Source: Anaerolineae bacterium
GTDB lineage: Bacteria; Chloroflexota; Anaerolineae; B4-G1; SLSP01
Direction: 5' to 3'
Length of the DNA: 52,726 bases
NCBI GenBank assembly: GCA_016934645.1
Contig: JAFGSL010000570.1
Span: 1 to 52,726, forward strand
Shown here: positions 16,421 to 24,286 of the stretch, in pieces
How the letters are laid out: each line of letters starts with the position of its first letter
Numbering within the stretch: the first letter of the stretch is position 1
Program-made: the position numbers and the translations under genes
Notes under the pieces: model-generated
Databases searched by the model: none
What the model saw: only the letters and a program-made list of their open reading frames with translations
Told to the model about the DNA's origin: nothing

Positions 16421-19234
16421 TCACCTCCTGACCAAATGAAAAGCGTTCACGAATTGATCGCGCATAAATTGTGTAAAGGGAAAATCTATCTCATGCGTGA
16501 AGTAACAATAAGCGGCATCCAATTGTCCCGCAAGCCCTGCATGACTTGCCGCGTTAGCACAAACCCGCACTACCTTTTGCCAATTCTGCGAGTCATAGGC
16601 CGGCTCAGGGTGCTCGTCGAATACGTGGAGCGCAGTTTGGAATTCAACGTGCAGGGTCTTATCCAATGTTACCGGTTCAATCGTCAATCGATGGCGACAT
16701 GGAGTCCCGCAGAACCGACACCCAGCAAACGGAAGATAGGCAGCGCTGTATTGCTGTTGGAACCTCTGCATATAGTGAGTCACGACTTCATCTCCCAGCC
16801 GTTCTGCATATCCTTGTCCCTTGACCGGCGGGACGCGCATAAATGTAGCTTTTTCATAGCCAGGCATAAAGATAGCCGCCTGGCCAACGGGTAGCTTTCC
16901 CAGAAAGAGCTTTTGCTCCTCATCCATAATCATAGCTCCGGCTATGGACTGACGGTCGTGCTCATCCAAAAGCATATGCGCGATTTTTAAATTGGTGTTG
17001 CGTACGGCATCTGGTGCTAGCTTTTCGGGAGATTGCTCCGCAATGAGAAATCCTTCCCCGTAGGCACGGATTTCAGCCAAGGCACCGCTGAAGAAGCGCA
17101 CAGCTTCAGCGCGAGTATCTGATGCCACCTCGCTGCCTGCCATAGAGCGTACATTTTCCAAGACCCTGTGCGCTTCTTCAATGAGGGTCACGTGCGTCAA
17201 CGTACTATCGCGCCGGGTGACTTTGCAATACTCCCGCATTTGTGTAAGCAGAAACATCATCGCCAAGGCTTTTTCATTGTCACTCAAAGCGTCCAATTCC
17301 AACACAACCGGCCCGCGCAACAAGACCTCCATCGGGATAGAGCGCTGGCACCCGAACATATAACCTTTGCTGCCGGCTAAGAGGCTGCCGATGCGCCCGG
17401 CGGCGGCAGCGCGGATATTGTCACGGACCTCACCGGAGTAACCACGCGCCTCGGTTACCCGAATCACCGCCGCGTACATATCGCGCATTGTAGGAAAAAG
17501 CCGTTCCTCGGCGGGTTTTCCCTGATCTGTAAGTTGCCATCCCTTATCACGGTAAATGCGCATGATAGCCTCTTCAACAATTGTCGGCAGCACACCAAAT
17601 TGAGGCAAGGCGGCGTCAAAGCAGGTTTTCAGAGCTGAGATATGTGTCTCCACACGCACACCGGGCAATATCTCGAAGGGATTCAAGCGGAAAGGCGATA
17701 CGGCTTCGTCGCCCAGTGTAAATATCAGCATCGATTCAAAACCCGGATGCTCGACCAGGCCCCGGTATTCAGTCTTGGCCGGCTCAATAACAAGCACTGG
17801 AATATGATGCTCACGCCAGAGTTGCCCGAGCACATGCAGACACGTGTTGGTCTTACCGCTGCCAGTAAAACCGACAATCAACCCATGCCGGGTGAGGTCG
17901 GTGACTTTGACCGTGGCAACGCCACCACTTAAAAATGTGCCCAAATTGATCTCATCCTGTGAGGCCTGAGGCCGTTTGATCCCCTGATCGTACCCTGGCG
18001 CGATTTGCTTAACCTTCATCCCAGGCGCACCGCCACGACCAACAACCGGGAAGCGTACGACAGAAGCTGCACCAGCCGCATCGGTCAAATAACGCAAACG
18101 TTCTTTGCCAGGTGTTGCGACGCTCGTTCCCCAGTCCACAAGGGACAAATGATTGATCGCCGCATGGATGGCCTGCATCTCTTGCGGGGTTCGAGCTTGT
18201 ACGATGTCACATTGAATGGGCATCCTACGCTGTAGCGTTGCTGGTGGTGTGGGCGTGACGCCAAGACCATTTTCCAGTGCGCGCGCAACCGACCACGCGG
18301 AAGGCACATCCTCGCCAGCAATATGCGCGACGCAGAGAAAAGGTTGTCCCAATCGTTGCAGAAATTCGGCGTATGCTTCTCCAACCAGCGCAGCTTGCGG
18401 ATCCTGCCAACGCCCTTGATAATACTCGCCACTGTATTGAAAATCGGCCAGTGTCTGTGCGGTAGCGGCTGCCTGTGACAAAGCAGTCTTTTCATTAAGT
18501 GTCAGTTCCACCGGCTCGACATACAGACTCAGCAGTGTAGGATGCGCTGTCCGCAAGAGCGTCTCAAAAACAATGCGGAAGTCACCGGCAGGCTGTGCGT
18601 AAGGATAGACAACATAGGCATCCCCAAGGTTGAGCGGCACAATTGCTTCGTGTTGGCGTGCCTCCAGAAGGCAAACGGGATTCAAGGGCCAACGGGCCTG
18701 TTGCAACTCACGATCTGTAGCGATAGGTAGTGGATCAAAGTTCAGCGCCGTCAATTGGGCGTGCAGGTCAGTAGCCAAAGCTTGCGCCACATGTTGTGCT
18801 TGCTGCTCCAAGCGAACCCTGGCTAACAACGTGACTTCTATGGTACCCAAATTGGGCTGTGAGAGAAAGCGTAGAGTAAACGCTGCCCCTTTCCATTTCC
18901 AAAGATTGGCCACAAACTGCTGCCAGTTACGCAGCGCCCAAGCCAGTTTATCGATATCACTTTGCCCCAACACATTTGGCGCATTGAGCCAATCTGGCAG
19001 TGCCTCAAACCGAAAGCCTAACACTGCTTGTTCGTCACGTTGTGGGAACGGTGATAACGCTGTTCCCACGAAGCGACCGCTACGTTCGATGTGAATGTGG
19101 GGTTGCGTTGGCCACGGTTGCTGTTCCGTGACAGCAACAGGAAGCGGTTCTGCAGGCACGCGAGGGCGTCCACACTGCCCACAAAAACGCGCCGTGGGAC
19201 GAACACTTGCACCGCAATGCGGACAATAGGCCAT
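16421..19234 (-). CDS. HerA/VirB4-like ATPase with N-terminal zinc ribbon
   Basis: 937 residues. A zinc ribbon (C4, C7, C18, C21) opens the protein. A large middle region without a recognised fold precedes a DUF87/HerA-type P-loop ATPase, with Walker A GFTGSGKTN near 456, followed by VLVIEPAKTEY, and Walker B THVTLIEEAH near 685. The later EQSP and NTNLKIAHML stretches are typical of HerA/TraC-like ATPases. A second cysteine cluster CRFCGTPCRH lies near 841. Such ATPases are hexameric motors that pump DNA or proteins. No NurA gene is present, and the next genes encode a 57-residue and an unknown 266-residue protein. It starts 15 bp after the zinc-ribbon membrane protein, which could be its membrane anchor. 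The ribosome site before ATG 19234 is weak (AAGG), suggesting coupling to the upstream gene. Confidence 0.92.
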   Translation of the reverse strand: MAYCPHCGASVRPTARFCGQCGRPRVPAEPLPVAVTEQQPWPTQPHIHIERSGRFVGTALSPFPQRDEQAVLGFRFEALPDWLNAPNVLGQSDIDKLAWALRNWQQFVANLWKWKGAAFTLRFLSQPNLGTIEVTLLARVRLEQQAQHVAQALATDLHAQLTALNFDPLPIATDRELQQARWPLNPVCLLEARQHEAIVPLNLGDAYVVYPYAQPAGDFRIVFETLLRTAHPTLLSLYVEPVELTLNEKTALSQAAATAQTLADFQYSGEYYQGRWQDPQAALVGEAYAEFLQRLGQPFLCVAHIAGEDVPSAWSVARALENGLGVTPTPPATLQRRMPIQCDIVQARTPQEMQAIHAAINHLSLVDWGTSVATPGKERLRYLTDAAGAASVVRFPVVGRGGAPGMKVKQIAPGYDQGIKRPQASQDEINLGTFLSGGVATVKVTDLTRHGLIVGFTGSGKTNTCLHVLGQLWREHHIPVLVIEPAKTEYRGLVEHPGFESMLIFTLGDEAVSPFRLNPFEILPGVRVETHISALKTCFDAALPQFGVLPTIVEEAIMRIYRDKGWQLTDQGKPAEERLFPTMRDMYAAVIRVTEARGYSGEVRDNIRAAAAGRIGSLLAGSKGYMFGCQRSIPMEVLLRGPVVLELDALSDNEKALAMMFLLTQMREYCKVTRRDSTLTHVTLIEEAHRVLENVRSMAGSEVASDTRAEAVRFFSGALAEIRAYGEGFLIAEQSPEKLAPDAVRNTNLKIAHMLLDEHDRQSIAGAMIMDEEQKLFLGKLPVGQAAIFMPGYEKATFMRVPPVKGQGYAERLGDEVVTHYMQRFQQQYSAAYLPFAGCRFCGTPCRHRLTIEPVTLDKTLHVEFQTALHVFDEHPEPAYDSQNWQKVVRVCANAASHAGLAGQLDAAYCYFTHEIDFPFTQFMRDQFVNAFHLVRR

Positions 19235-19249
19235 AGCCTTGCTCGCTGG

Positions 19250-20314
19250 TTAAATCAAGCGTCTATCTGAGCGATAGGCGCGCTCTGGCGCAAGCAACTT
19301 GCGATCAATGCCGATGCTATCCGCCGCCTGCCGCACGGTCTCATTTACTGCCTTCTCTAGGGACACAATATCATCCTCCTGAAATTCGCTAGGGCGCGAA
19401 CGCAAAAGTACCAAGAAATCTTTCTCCGTGAAAAACTTGTAAACGCTGAAAACAAAGCCGATGATGAGGAGAATCTGGGCAATCAGACTCAGCGGGCCAG
19501 TACAACATAGCGCACCGACCAAAAACAAGTTAGGCTCTGTCGTTCGCCCACCAAAAATGCCACCGCCAAACGAGTCCACGACTTCCTGAAGGTTAACCGA
19601 GACCAACGCGCCGTTTAGCCACGCTAACAGAATTAGCCCGCAAAGACCTAACAGTATCAGAACGCGAGCTAGACTGATCTTTCCTTTGATGTATGAGACC
19701 TGCGACACGTACAGGTCTTCGCCAAAGCGGGCGATATAAAGCCAGACCGTGGCTAAGTCACGTTCTATCCGGTAGAAAGGCCGTTGTTCTACCGCAACGC
19801 CCCTCCCGGTCAATGTGACCGGTGTCATTTGCGCCTGTGGAATTTGACGACGATTAAAACGCTGCGTGACCGTATCACGCAAGTCCTCGGCGCGGTTTCC
19901 CAGGCCTTCCAGTAACCAGGCAACGTGTTCACGCCTGGTTCCGTATCCCGCAAATGGTCCCCAAAGATTGGATGAAGATCCCGTTGCGCCCAACTGCATA
20001 ACAGCAGGGGCGTTGTAAGGTGGTGTATAGGATGCTGGCGCGGGTGGCTGCCATGCAGATGCCTGGACCGGCGGCGGAGAATAAGCAGGTTGAACAGGAG
20101 GACCAGAAATTCCTGACGCTTGTGGTTGGACAACAGTGGGTGAATGGGAAGGTGGCGCGGCCTGGGCCGGTATCTGAGGTGCTTGCCCCGGCATCTGAGG
20201 CACTTGCGCCGGCATCTGAGGCGCTTGCGCCGGCATCTGCGTGACTTGTGCGCCGCAATTGCGGCAGAAACGCACACCAGGACTCAACGGATTTCCGCAG
20301 TTGGGACAGTTCAT
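19250..20314 (-). CDS. Zinc-ribbon, proline-rich membrane protein
   Basis: 354 residues. The N-terminal zinc ribbon (CPNC...CRNC) is followed by a Pro/Gln/Ala region of about 100 residues, including four 7-residue repeats (QMPAQAP). A soluble section (about 120-215) contains GTRREHVAWLLEGLG and a basic RFNRRQ patch. Two membrane segments at about 217-235 and 260-285 come next, then a C-terminal cytoplasmic helix region rich in charge. No catalytic motif is recognised. GGAGG is 9 nt before the ATG. It precedes the HerA-like ATPase by 15 bp, so it may be the membrane component of that ATPase complex; this rests on position only. Confidence 0.85.
   Translation of the reverse strand: MNCPNCGNPLSPGVRFCRNCGAQVTQMPAQAPQMPAQVPQMPGQAPQIPAQAAPPSHSPTVVQPQASGISGPPVQPAYSPPPVQASAWQPPAPASYTPPYNAPAVMQLGATGSSSNLWGPFAGYGTRREHVAWLLEGLGNRAEDLRDTVTQRFNRRQIPQAQMTPVTLTGRGVAVEQRPFYRIERDLATVWLYIARFGEDLYVSQVSYIKGKISLARVLILLGLCGLILLAWLNGALVSVNLQEVVDSFGGGIFGGRTTEPNLFLVGALCCTGPLSLIAQILLIIGFVFSVYKFFTEKDFLVLLRSRPSEFQEDDIVSLEKAVNETVRQAADSIGIDRKLLAPERAYRSDRRLI
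20169..20252 (-). repeat. Four 21-bp tandem repeats coding QMPAQAP-type units
   Basis: Four consecutive 21-bp units begin at 20169, 20190, 20211 and 20232, with a plus-strand core GGCATCTGAGG. They encode the Pro/Gln repeats directly after the zinc ribbon of the membrane protein. Confidence 0.75.
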
Positions 20315-20369
20315 CGCTAAAAACCTCCTTCGGTTGGATTGAACTACAAAATCGCACCGCTAATTTGGT

Positions 20370-21095
20370 CTAGTCTTTAAACTTGATAAAGTCAGGCGGT
20401 GTGACACGGATAGGAACGCCTTCTGGTCCCCAGGTGAATAGCCACTCGGCATCGTCCGGGTGCAAGCGAATGCATCCATGGGAGGATGGTTTAACGCCCA
20501 AAAACTCCAATCCCTCGTAGACTTTTGCCCCCTCGACTTTTGTGTATGGCGTACCGTGGATATAAATATTCCCTGTCGCCTTTGTCAAGTACCAGGCATG
20601 ATCGACCAGACTGCCAAATCCATACATTGTTCTCACATAATGACCAACATAACCTTCAAAAGGTGGGGTATAGGACATACGGACACCGGTGCTGACAGGA
20701 AGGGTGCGGATTTCGACTCCGTCTTCATATACCCGAAGCACTTGTTCCGTTTGATCGACCACCAGGGCTTTCCCCTTTGAAGTGGGTGGCGTGGTTATTC
20801 TTTCTGCTGGCGACACAGTTGGAGGAGCCGATACAGGCGTTGGTGTGGGCGTTGCAGTAGGCCGTGGCGCGTAGCCTGCCCAACGGTGAGAGCTTTGCCT
20901 GTCTGATGGGCATAACAGATCCTGTCCGTCCCAGTCATCGATACAAATGTATTTACCGGCTGTGCTCTTTCTGTTATGCTGGAATACTCGCAAAGGTTGT
21001 GAGGCTATTGGGGCCGCAGACCACAGGGCAACAGATAACACCAGGAAGATGCCCGATAATTTGAGATGCTGTGTTGTTTTACCACATTTGTGCAT
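20370..21095 (-). CDS. L,D-transpeptidase (YkuD domain), exported
   Basis: 241 residues. An N-terminal signal or anchor segment (LSGIFLVLSVALWSAAPIA) is followed by a short region with two Cys, a PTPTPTPV linker, and a YkuD L,D-transpeptidase domain at about 110-235. The catalytic signature is YIHGTP followed by SSHGCIRL, where the Cys is the nucleophile. The enzyme cross-links or anchors peptidoglycan outside the membrane. AGGAG lies 7 nt before the ATG. It begins 4 bp after the stop of the carboxypeptidase gene, so the two cell-wall genes are co-expressed. The length is normal for a single-domain enzyme with a linker. Confidence 0.94.
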   Translation of the reverse strand: MHKCGKTTQHLKLSGIFLVLSVALWSAAPIASQPLRVFQHNRKSTAGKYICIDDWDGQDLLCPSDRQSSHRWAGYAPRPTATPTPTPVSAPPTVSPAERITTPPTSKGKALVVDQTEQVLRVYEDGVEIRTLPVSTGVRMSYTPPFEGYVGHYVRTMYGFGSLVDHAWYLTKATGNIYIHGTPYTKVEGAKVYEGLEFLGVKPSSHGCIRLHPDDAEWLFTWGPEGVPIRVTPPDFIKFKD

Positions 21096-21099
21096 TTTG

Positions 21100-22380
21100 T
21101 TACTCCTGAGCGTCCGGAGCCGGTATGCACAAATCTTGTCCTACCCAGATTTCATTAGGATTTTCGATTTCATTGATCTTCATCAGTAGTTGTTCGGACA
21201 CATCATAGTCAAGACCAATTTGACCAAGTACATCACCAGGCTGTACAGTATAAGTTACGACACATACACCTGTCCATTCACTTGAATCCGTTGTCAGTGG
21301 AGCGGACGGAACCTCCGGCAACGACCAGTTTAGAAACGCCTCAATGCCGGCCAGGTTCCACTGCCACTCTTGCGCGCCAATCCTGTCGTGCGTTGTCAGT
21401 TCGATTTCCGCGCCGGCAATGCCTTGTGTTGAAAGCCAGTCAATGGCATCGCCGGTGGTGATCTGTCCATAGATGCCATCGGTCTTGTGCGGGTAGCCCG
21501 TGGCTTCTGACAACACTTTTACCAGTTCGAGTGTCGCTGACTTCTCAGGTTCTGCACCCGAAAATATCACCCCCATTGCGCTGTGATAAAAGATGACCGC
21601 GTCCATGTTATGTTCCAGGATGAAGTCGCGTAACGCTTTCGTTTCCGGTTCGGAAAAGGCATAGTCCCCAGTCTTGACCACGCGCGTACCATGTGTCGCC
21701 GTTATTTGCCAATGATAATCCCAGTTGCGATTCAGGTCTACGAGGTTGCCGTTCATTCGCGCGACAACCGCATCGGTTCCGGCTGCATAGCCATCCGGGT
21801 TGGCGCAGGGGATAATGTAGAGCGTTACATCCACCGGAATAGTGGCAGGGTTGTCTTGAAGGTACTGGAGCGTATCACTGACTAACTCAACCGTATTCCA
21901 TTCATACCCACCGTGGATGCCGCCAATAAGCGCGCGCACCACCGGGCCAGTTCCCAGGCGATAAGCATAGAGGGGCCGGCCATTAGCAGAGCTGCCGTAG
22001 TAGATTGGCCCTTCAAAGAAAGGAAGTACGGGGGTCGGTGTCAATGTAGGTACAGGGGGTGGCGTAACTGTTGGCTCAGGCGTCCACGTGGAGACAGGCG
22101 CCGCCGTTGACAAGGTCGCAGTCGACAAGGATGCGGTCGCTATTGGCGGGGACACATTGCCTTCTGTAGGCAGCATAGATACTGTAGGCGTTGGCACAGT
22201 CTCTGTTGCTAAAGGCGCAGAGAACATGCTGTAAAGGGCATGCCCGAAAAATCCCACTACCCAGCCAAGAATGCCCAAGATCACGAGCAACAGCAATCCC
22301 GACACGACCCACGCATACCAGTGATCGAAAAGTCGTGGCTTTTTGGTCTTGGCATCAAGTAGCTCTGGAGTTAGCTGCAT
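21100..22380 (-). CDS. M14 zinc carboxypeptidase with C-terminal LysM
   Basis: 426 residues. A membrane anchor (WVVSGLLLLVILGILGWVVG) at about 25-48 and a Pro/Thr linker precede an M14 carboxypeptidase domain. Zinc ligands His and Glu are in GGIHGGYEW near 155, substrate-binding NPDG and DLNRNWD are near 195-220, the third zinc His is in FYHS near 265, and the general-base Glu is in AEIELTTHD near 324. A LysM peptidoglycan-binding domain (YTVQPGDVLGQIG, IWVGQDLCIP) ends the protein. It is probably a membrane-tethered peptidase trimming peptidoglycan stem peptides. It lies 30 bp downstream of a kinase whose ectodomain is an inactive-looking relative of this same domain. GGAG is 5 nt before the ATG. 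Confidence 0.94.
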   Translation of the reverse strand: MQLTPELLDAKTKKPRLFDHWYAWVVSGLLLLVILGILGWVVGFFGHALYSMFSAPLATETVPTPTVSMLPTEGNVSPPIATASLSTATLSTAAPVSTWTPEPTVTPPPVPTLTPTPVLPFFEGPIYYGSSANGRPLYAYRLGTGPVVRALIGGIHGGYEWNTVELVSDTLQYLQDNPATIPVDVTLYIIPCANPDGYAAGTDAVVARMNGNLVDLNRNWDYHWQITATHGTRVVKTGDYAFSEPETKALRDFILEHNMDAVIFYHSAMGVIFSGAEPEKSATLELVKVLSEATGYPHKTDGIYGQITTGDAIDWLSTQGIAGAEIELTTHDRIGAQEWQWNLAGIEAFLNWSLPEVPSAPLTTDSSEWTGVCVVTYTVQPGDVLGQIGLDYDVSEQLLMKINEIENPNEIWVGQDLCIPAPDAQE

Positions 22381-22410
22381 AGGATCTCCTGTATGTCTAT
22401 GAATGGGTTA

Positions 22411-24252
22411 TCAATACTGCGCAACGTTGAGAAGTGCCCGAACCGTCTTGTCAACGGAAGGAGTACTGTTCGCCGGGATAATCACATCAATGGATATGAT
22501 GTCCTCCTCACCACACCAGGTAATCACCTCGCCGGTTGGGGTATAAGCCCCCCAAGAGTCCTCTATACTATATCCCATCGCCGAAGCGAAAGTACTGGCA
22601 ATGCCTTTAGCATCATCATCGCCAGCAAACACCTCATTGGGAGAACTCACCGACGTGTGTAGTATCACCACACGCAATTTGGACGAGCGCTGTAATTGGA
22701 GCAGAAGACTGCTCAAAGCTTGGGTCTCAGGCTCTGAGAAAGGGCGTGATCCCCCGGCGCCGGCCTTTCCGCTGGGGTATCCCGGCACCGCGGCATTCGA
22801 AGTCCAATCCGCGGTGTCCCAATTACGGTTCAAATCAACATCATTCGCATTGAAACGCGTATTCGCCGCATTGCCATCAGGATTAATGGAGGGGATGAAG
22901 TAGAACGCCACGTCTTGAGGGATCTGCGATAGATTGCGCTCAAAGTTATCGATGACAGCCTGGACCAGATCACTCGTCCGCGATTGGTCGCCCTGGATAC
23001 TCCCAACGATGACAACAGATGTTCCCCCTTCGTATCCCATGGTGAGCATAGAAAGATTACGTCCTTTGACCGATTTCCCCAGATCGCTCCACACGGATAC
23101 AGGCGCGGCTGTAGGTATAGGAGTAGCCGTAGGATGGGGTGTCCGTGTCGGCGTTTGTGTGGGTTCGGCGCTTGGCGGTACTAATTCAATGGCTGGCGGT
23201 TCGGTTTTCGTTTCCGGCAACGCTGTATAAGTAGCAGCAGGCGCAGTCGTAGGAGCTACGGTTTCCACCGGGTCGGGGGCCGGTGTAGAAGGAGATATTG
23301 GCAGCAAACCCGATGCCCAAATAATCACAGCGCAAATTGCCAAAACGACGATAGTTCCCACACTGCCAGCAACGGGCAACAACCAGTTTGGACGCGCTGG
23401 ATGTGATGGCGCCGCTGGTCCTGCTTGTGGCGGCAAAGGGTAAGTGGGGGGAAACAAAGCCTGCTGCATTTCTCGCACACTGCCATACCGTGCCTCCGGT
23501 TGGGGATATGTGGCCTGGGTAATCACTGCTGCAATATGGGGGGGAATATTCCGCATCACAGAGCGCGGTTCTGGCAATGGGAATGGGGTAATGGTAGGGT
23601 CATACCCGGTGACCATTTGCAGGAGCAAAACCCCCAGACTGTACACATCGGACCGTGGTCCACTTTGCAATCCCAGCTTCCCATACTGCTCAGGCGCAGC
23701 GTAGCCCGGCGTCCCCAGGTTCACAGTGTCGCGCGTCTGGCCTGATTTGAAGAACCGCGCGATCCCGAAGTCAATAAGTTTCACCTCCCCTTGCGGCGTC
23801 AACATCACGTTTCCCGGTTTGAGGTCGCGGAAGATCACCGGCGGATTCTGGTTGTGGAGATAGTTCAACACTTCACACAACTGGCGTATGATGCGCACGG
23901 CTTCTTCCGCGGGCAGACGGCCTCCAGGCATATGGGTCAAGTAATCGTCCAGGGTTTCACCCTCGATGTAGTCCATAGCCAGATACCAATTGCCATATTC
24001 GGCGAAGCAATCGGTTACACCCGCCAGGCCCGAATGTTTGAGATTCGCCAACATCTGTGCTTCTTGCTGAAATGCACCAATGGCCCAGTTGCGATCCTGA
24101 GCGGCAAGCTGATCCGGCAACATTTCCTTGATCGCGCAGCGCCGCCCGGGCAAACGGCTATCCTCCGCCATGTAAACCTTGCCCATTCCCCCACTGCCGA
24201 GTTGCCGGGTAATGTGATAACGATCTTGAAGTAGCATCCCAGGTTGTAGCAT
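22411..24252 (-). CDS. Transmembrane Ser/Thr kinase with inactive carboxypeptidase-like ectodomain
   Basis: 613 residues from ATG 24252, chosen because GGAGG lies 4 nt upstream and the paralogues start with the same MLQ motif; the frame is open further upstream to 24324. The kinase domain spans about 8-268: GSGGMGKVYMAED, CAIKEM, a variant catalytic loop FRDLKPGN (Phe instead of His), LIDFGIARF and AAPEQYG. A membrane helix is near 296-315, then a Pro/Thr linker. The ectodomain (about 400-613) resembles M14 carboxypeptidases (SINPDGNAANT, DVDLNRNWD, PFSEPETQAL), but the HxxE zinc motif is replaced by IQGDQ and the catalytic Glu region reads SIDVII. It probably binds but does not cut. The active relative is encoded 30 bp downstream, so sensor and enzyme may recognise the same wall peptide. 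Confidence 0.94.
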   Translation of the reverse strand: MLQPGMLLQDRYHITRQLGSGGMGKVYMAEDSRLPGRRCAIKEMLPDQLAAQDRNWAIGAFQQEAQMLANLKHSGLAGVTDCFAEYGNWYLAMDYIEGETLDDYLTHMPGGRLPAEEAVRIIRQLCEVLNYLHNQNPPVIFRDLKPGNVMLTPQGEVKLIDFGIARFFKSGQTRDTVNLGTPGYAAPEQYGKLGLQSGPRSDVYSLGVLLLQMVTGYDPTITPFPLPEPRSVMRNIPPHIAAVITQATYPQPEARYGSVREMQQALFPPTYPLPPQAGPAAPSHPARPNWLLPVAGSVGTIVVLAICAVIIWASGLLPISPSTPAPDPVETVAPTTAPAATYTALPETKTEPPAIELVPPSAEPTQTPTRTPHPTATPIPTAAPVSVWSDLGKSVKGRNLSMLTMGYEGGTSVVIVGSIQGDQSRTSDLVQAVIDNFERNLSQIPQDVAFYFIPSINPDGNAANTRFNANDVDLNRNWDTADWTSNAAVPGYPSGKAGAGGSRPFSEPETQALSSLLLQLQRSSKLRVVILHTSVSSPNEVFAGDDDAKGIASTFASAMGYSIEDSWGAYTPTGEVITWCGEEDIISIDVIIPANSTPSVDKTVRALLNVAQY

Positions 24253-24286
24253 CTTGCCTCCTATCAGTATATTTCGCTGCCAGACC

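Noticed and set aside
16421..20314. Type VII (ESX-like) secretion locus
   Set aside because: The ATPase is HerA/VirB4-like and not an FtsK-type EssC. The 57-residue protein has no WxG motif, and no EccB/EccD-like proteins are seen.
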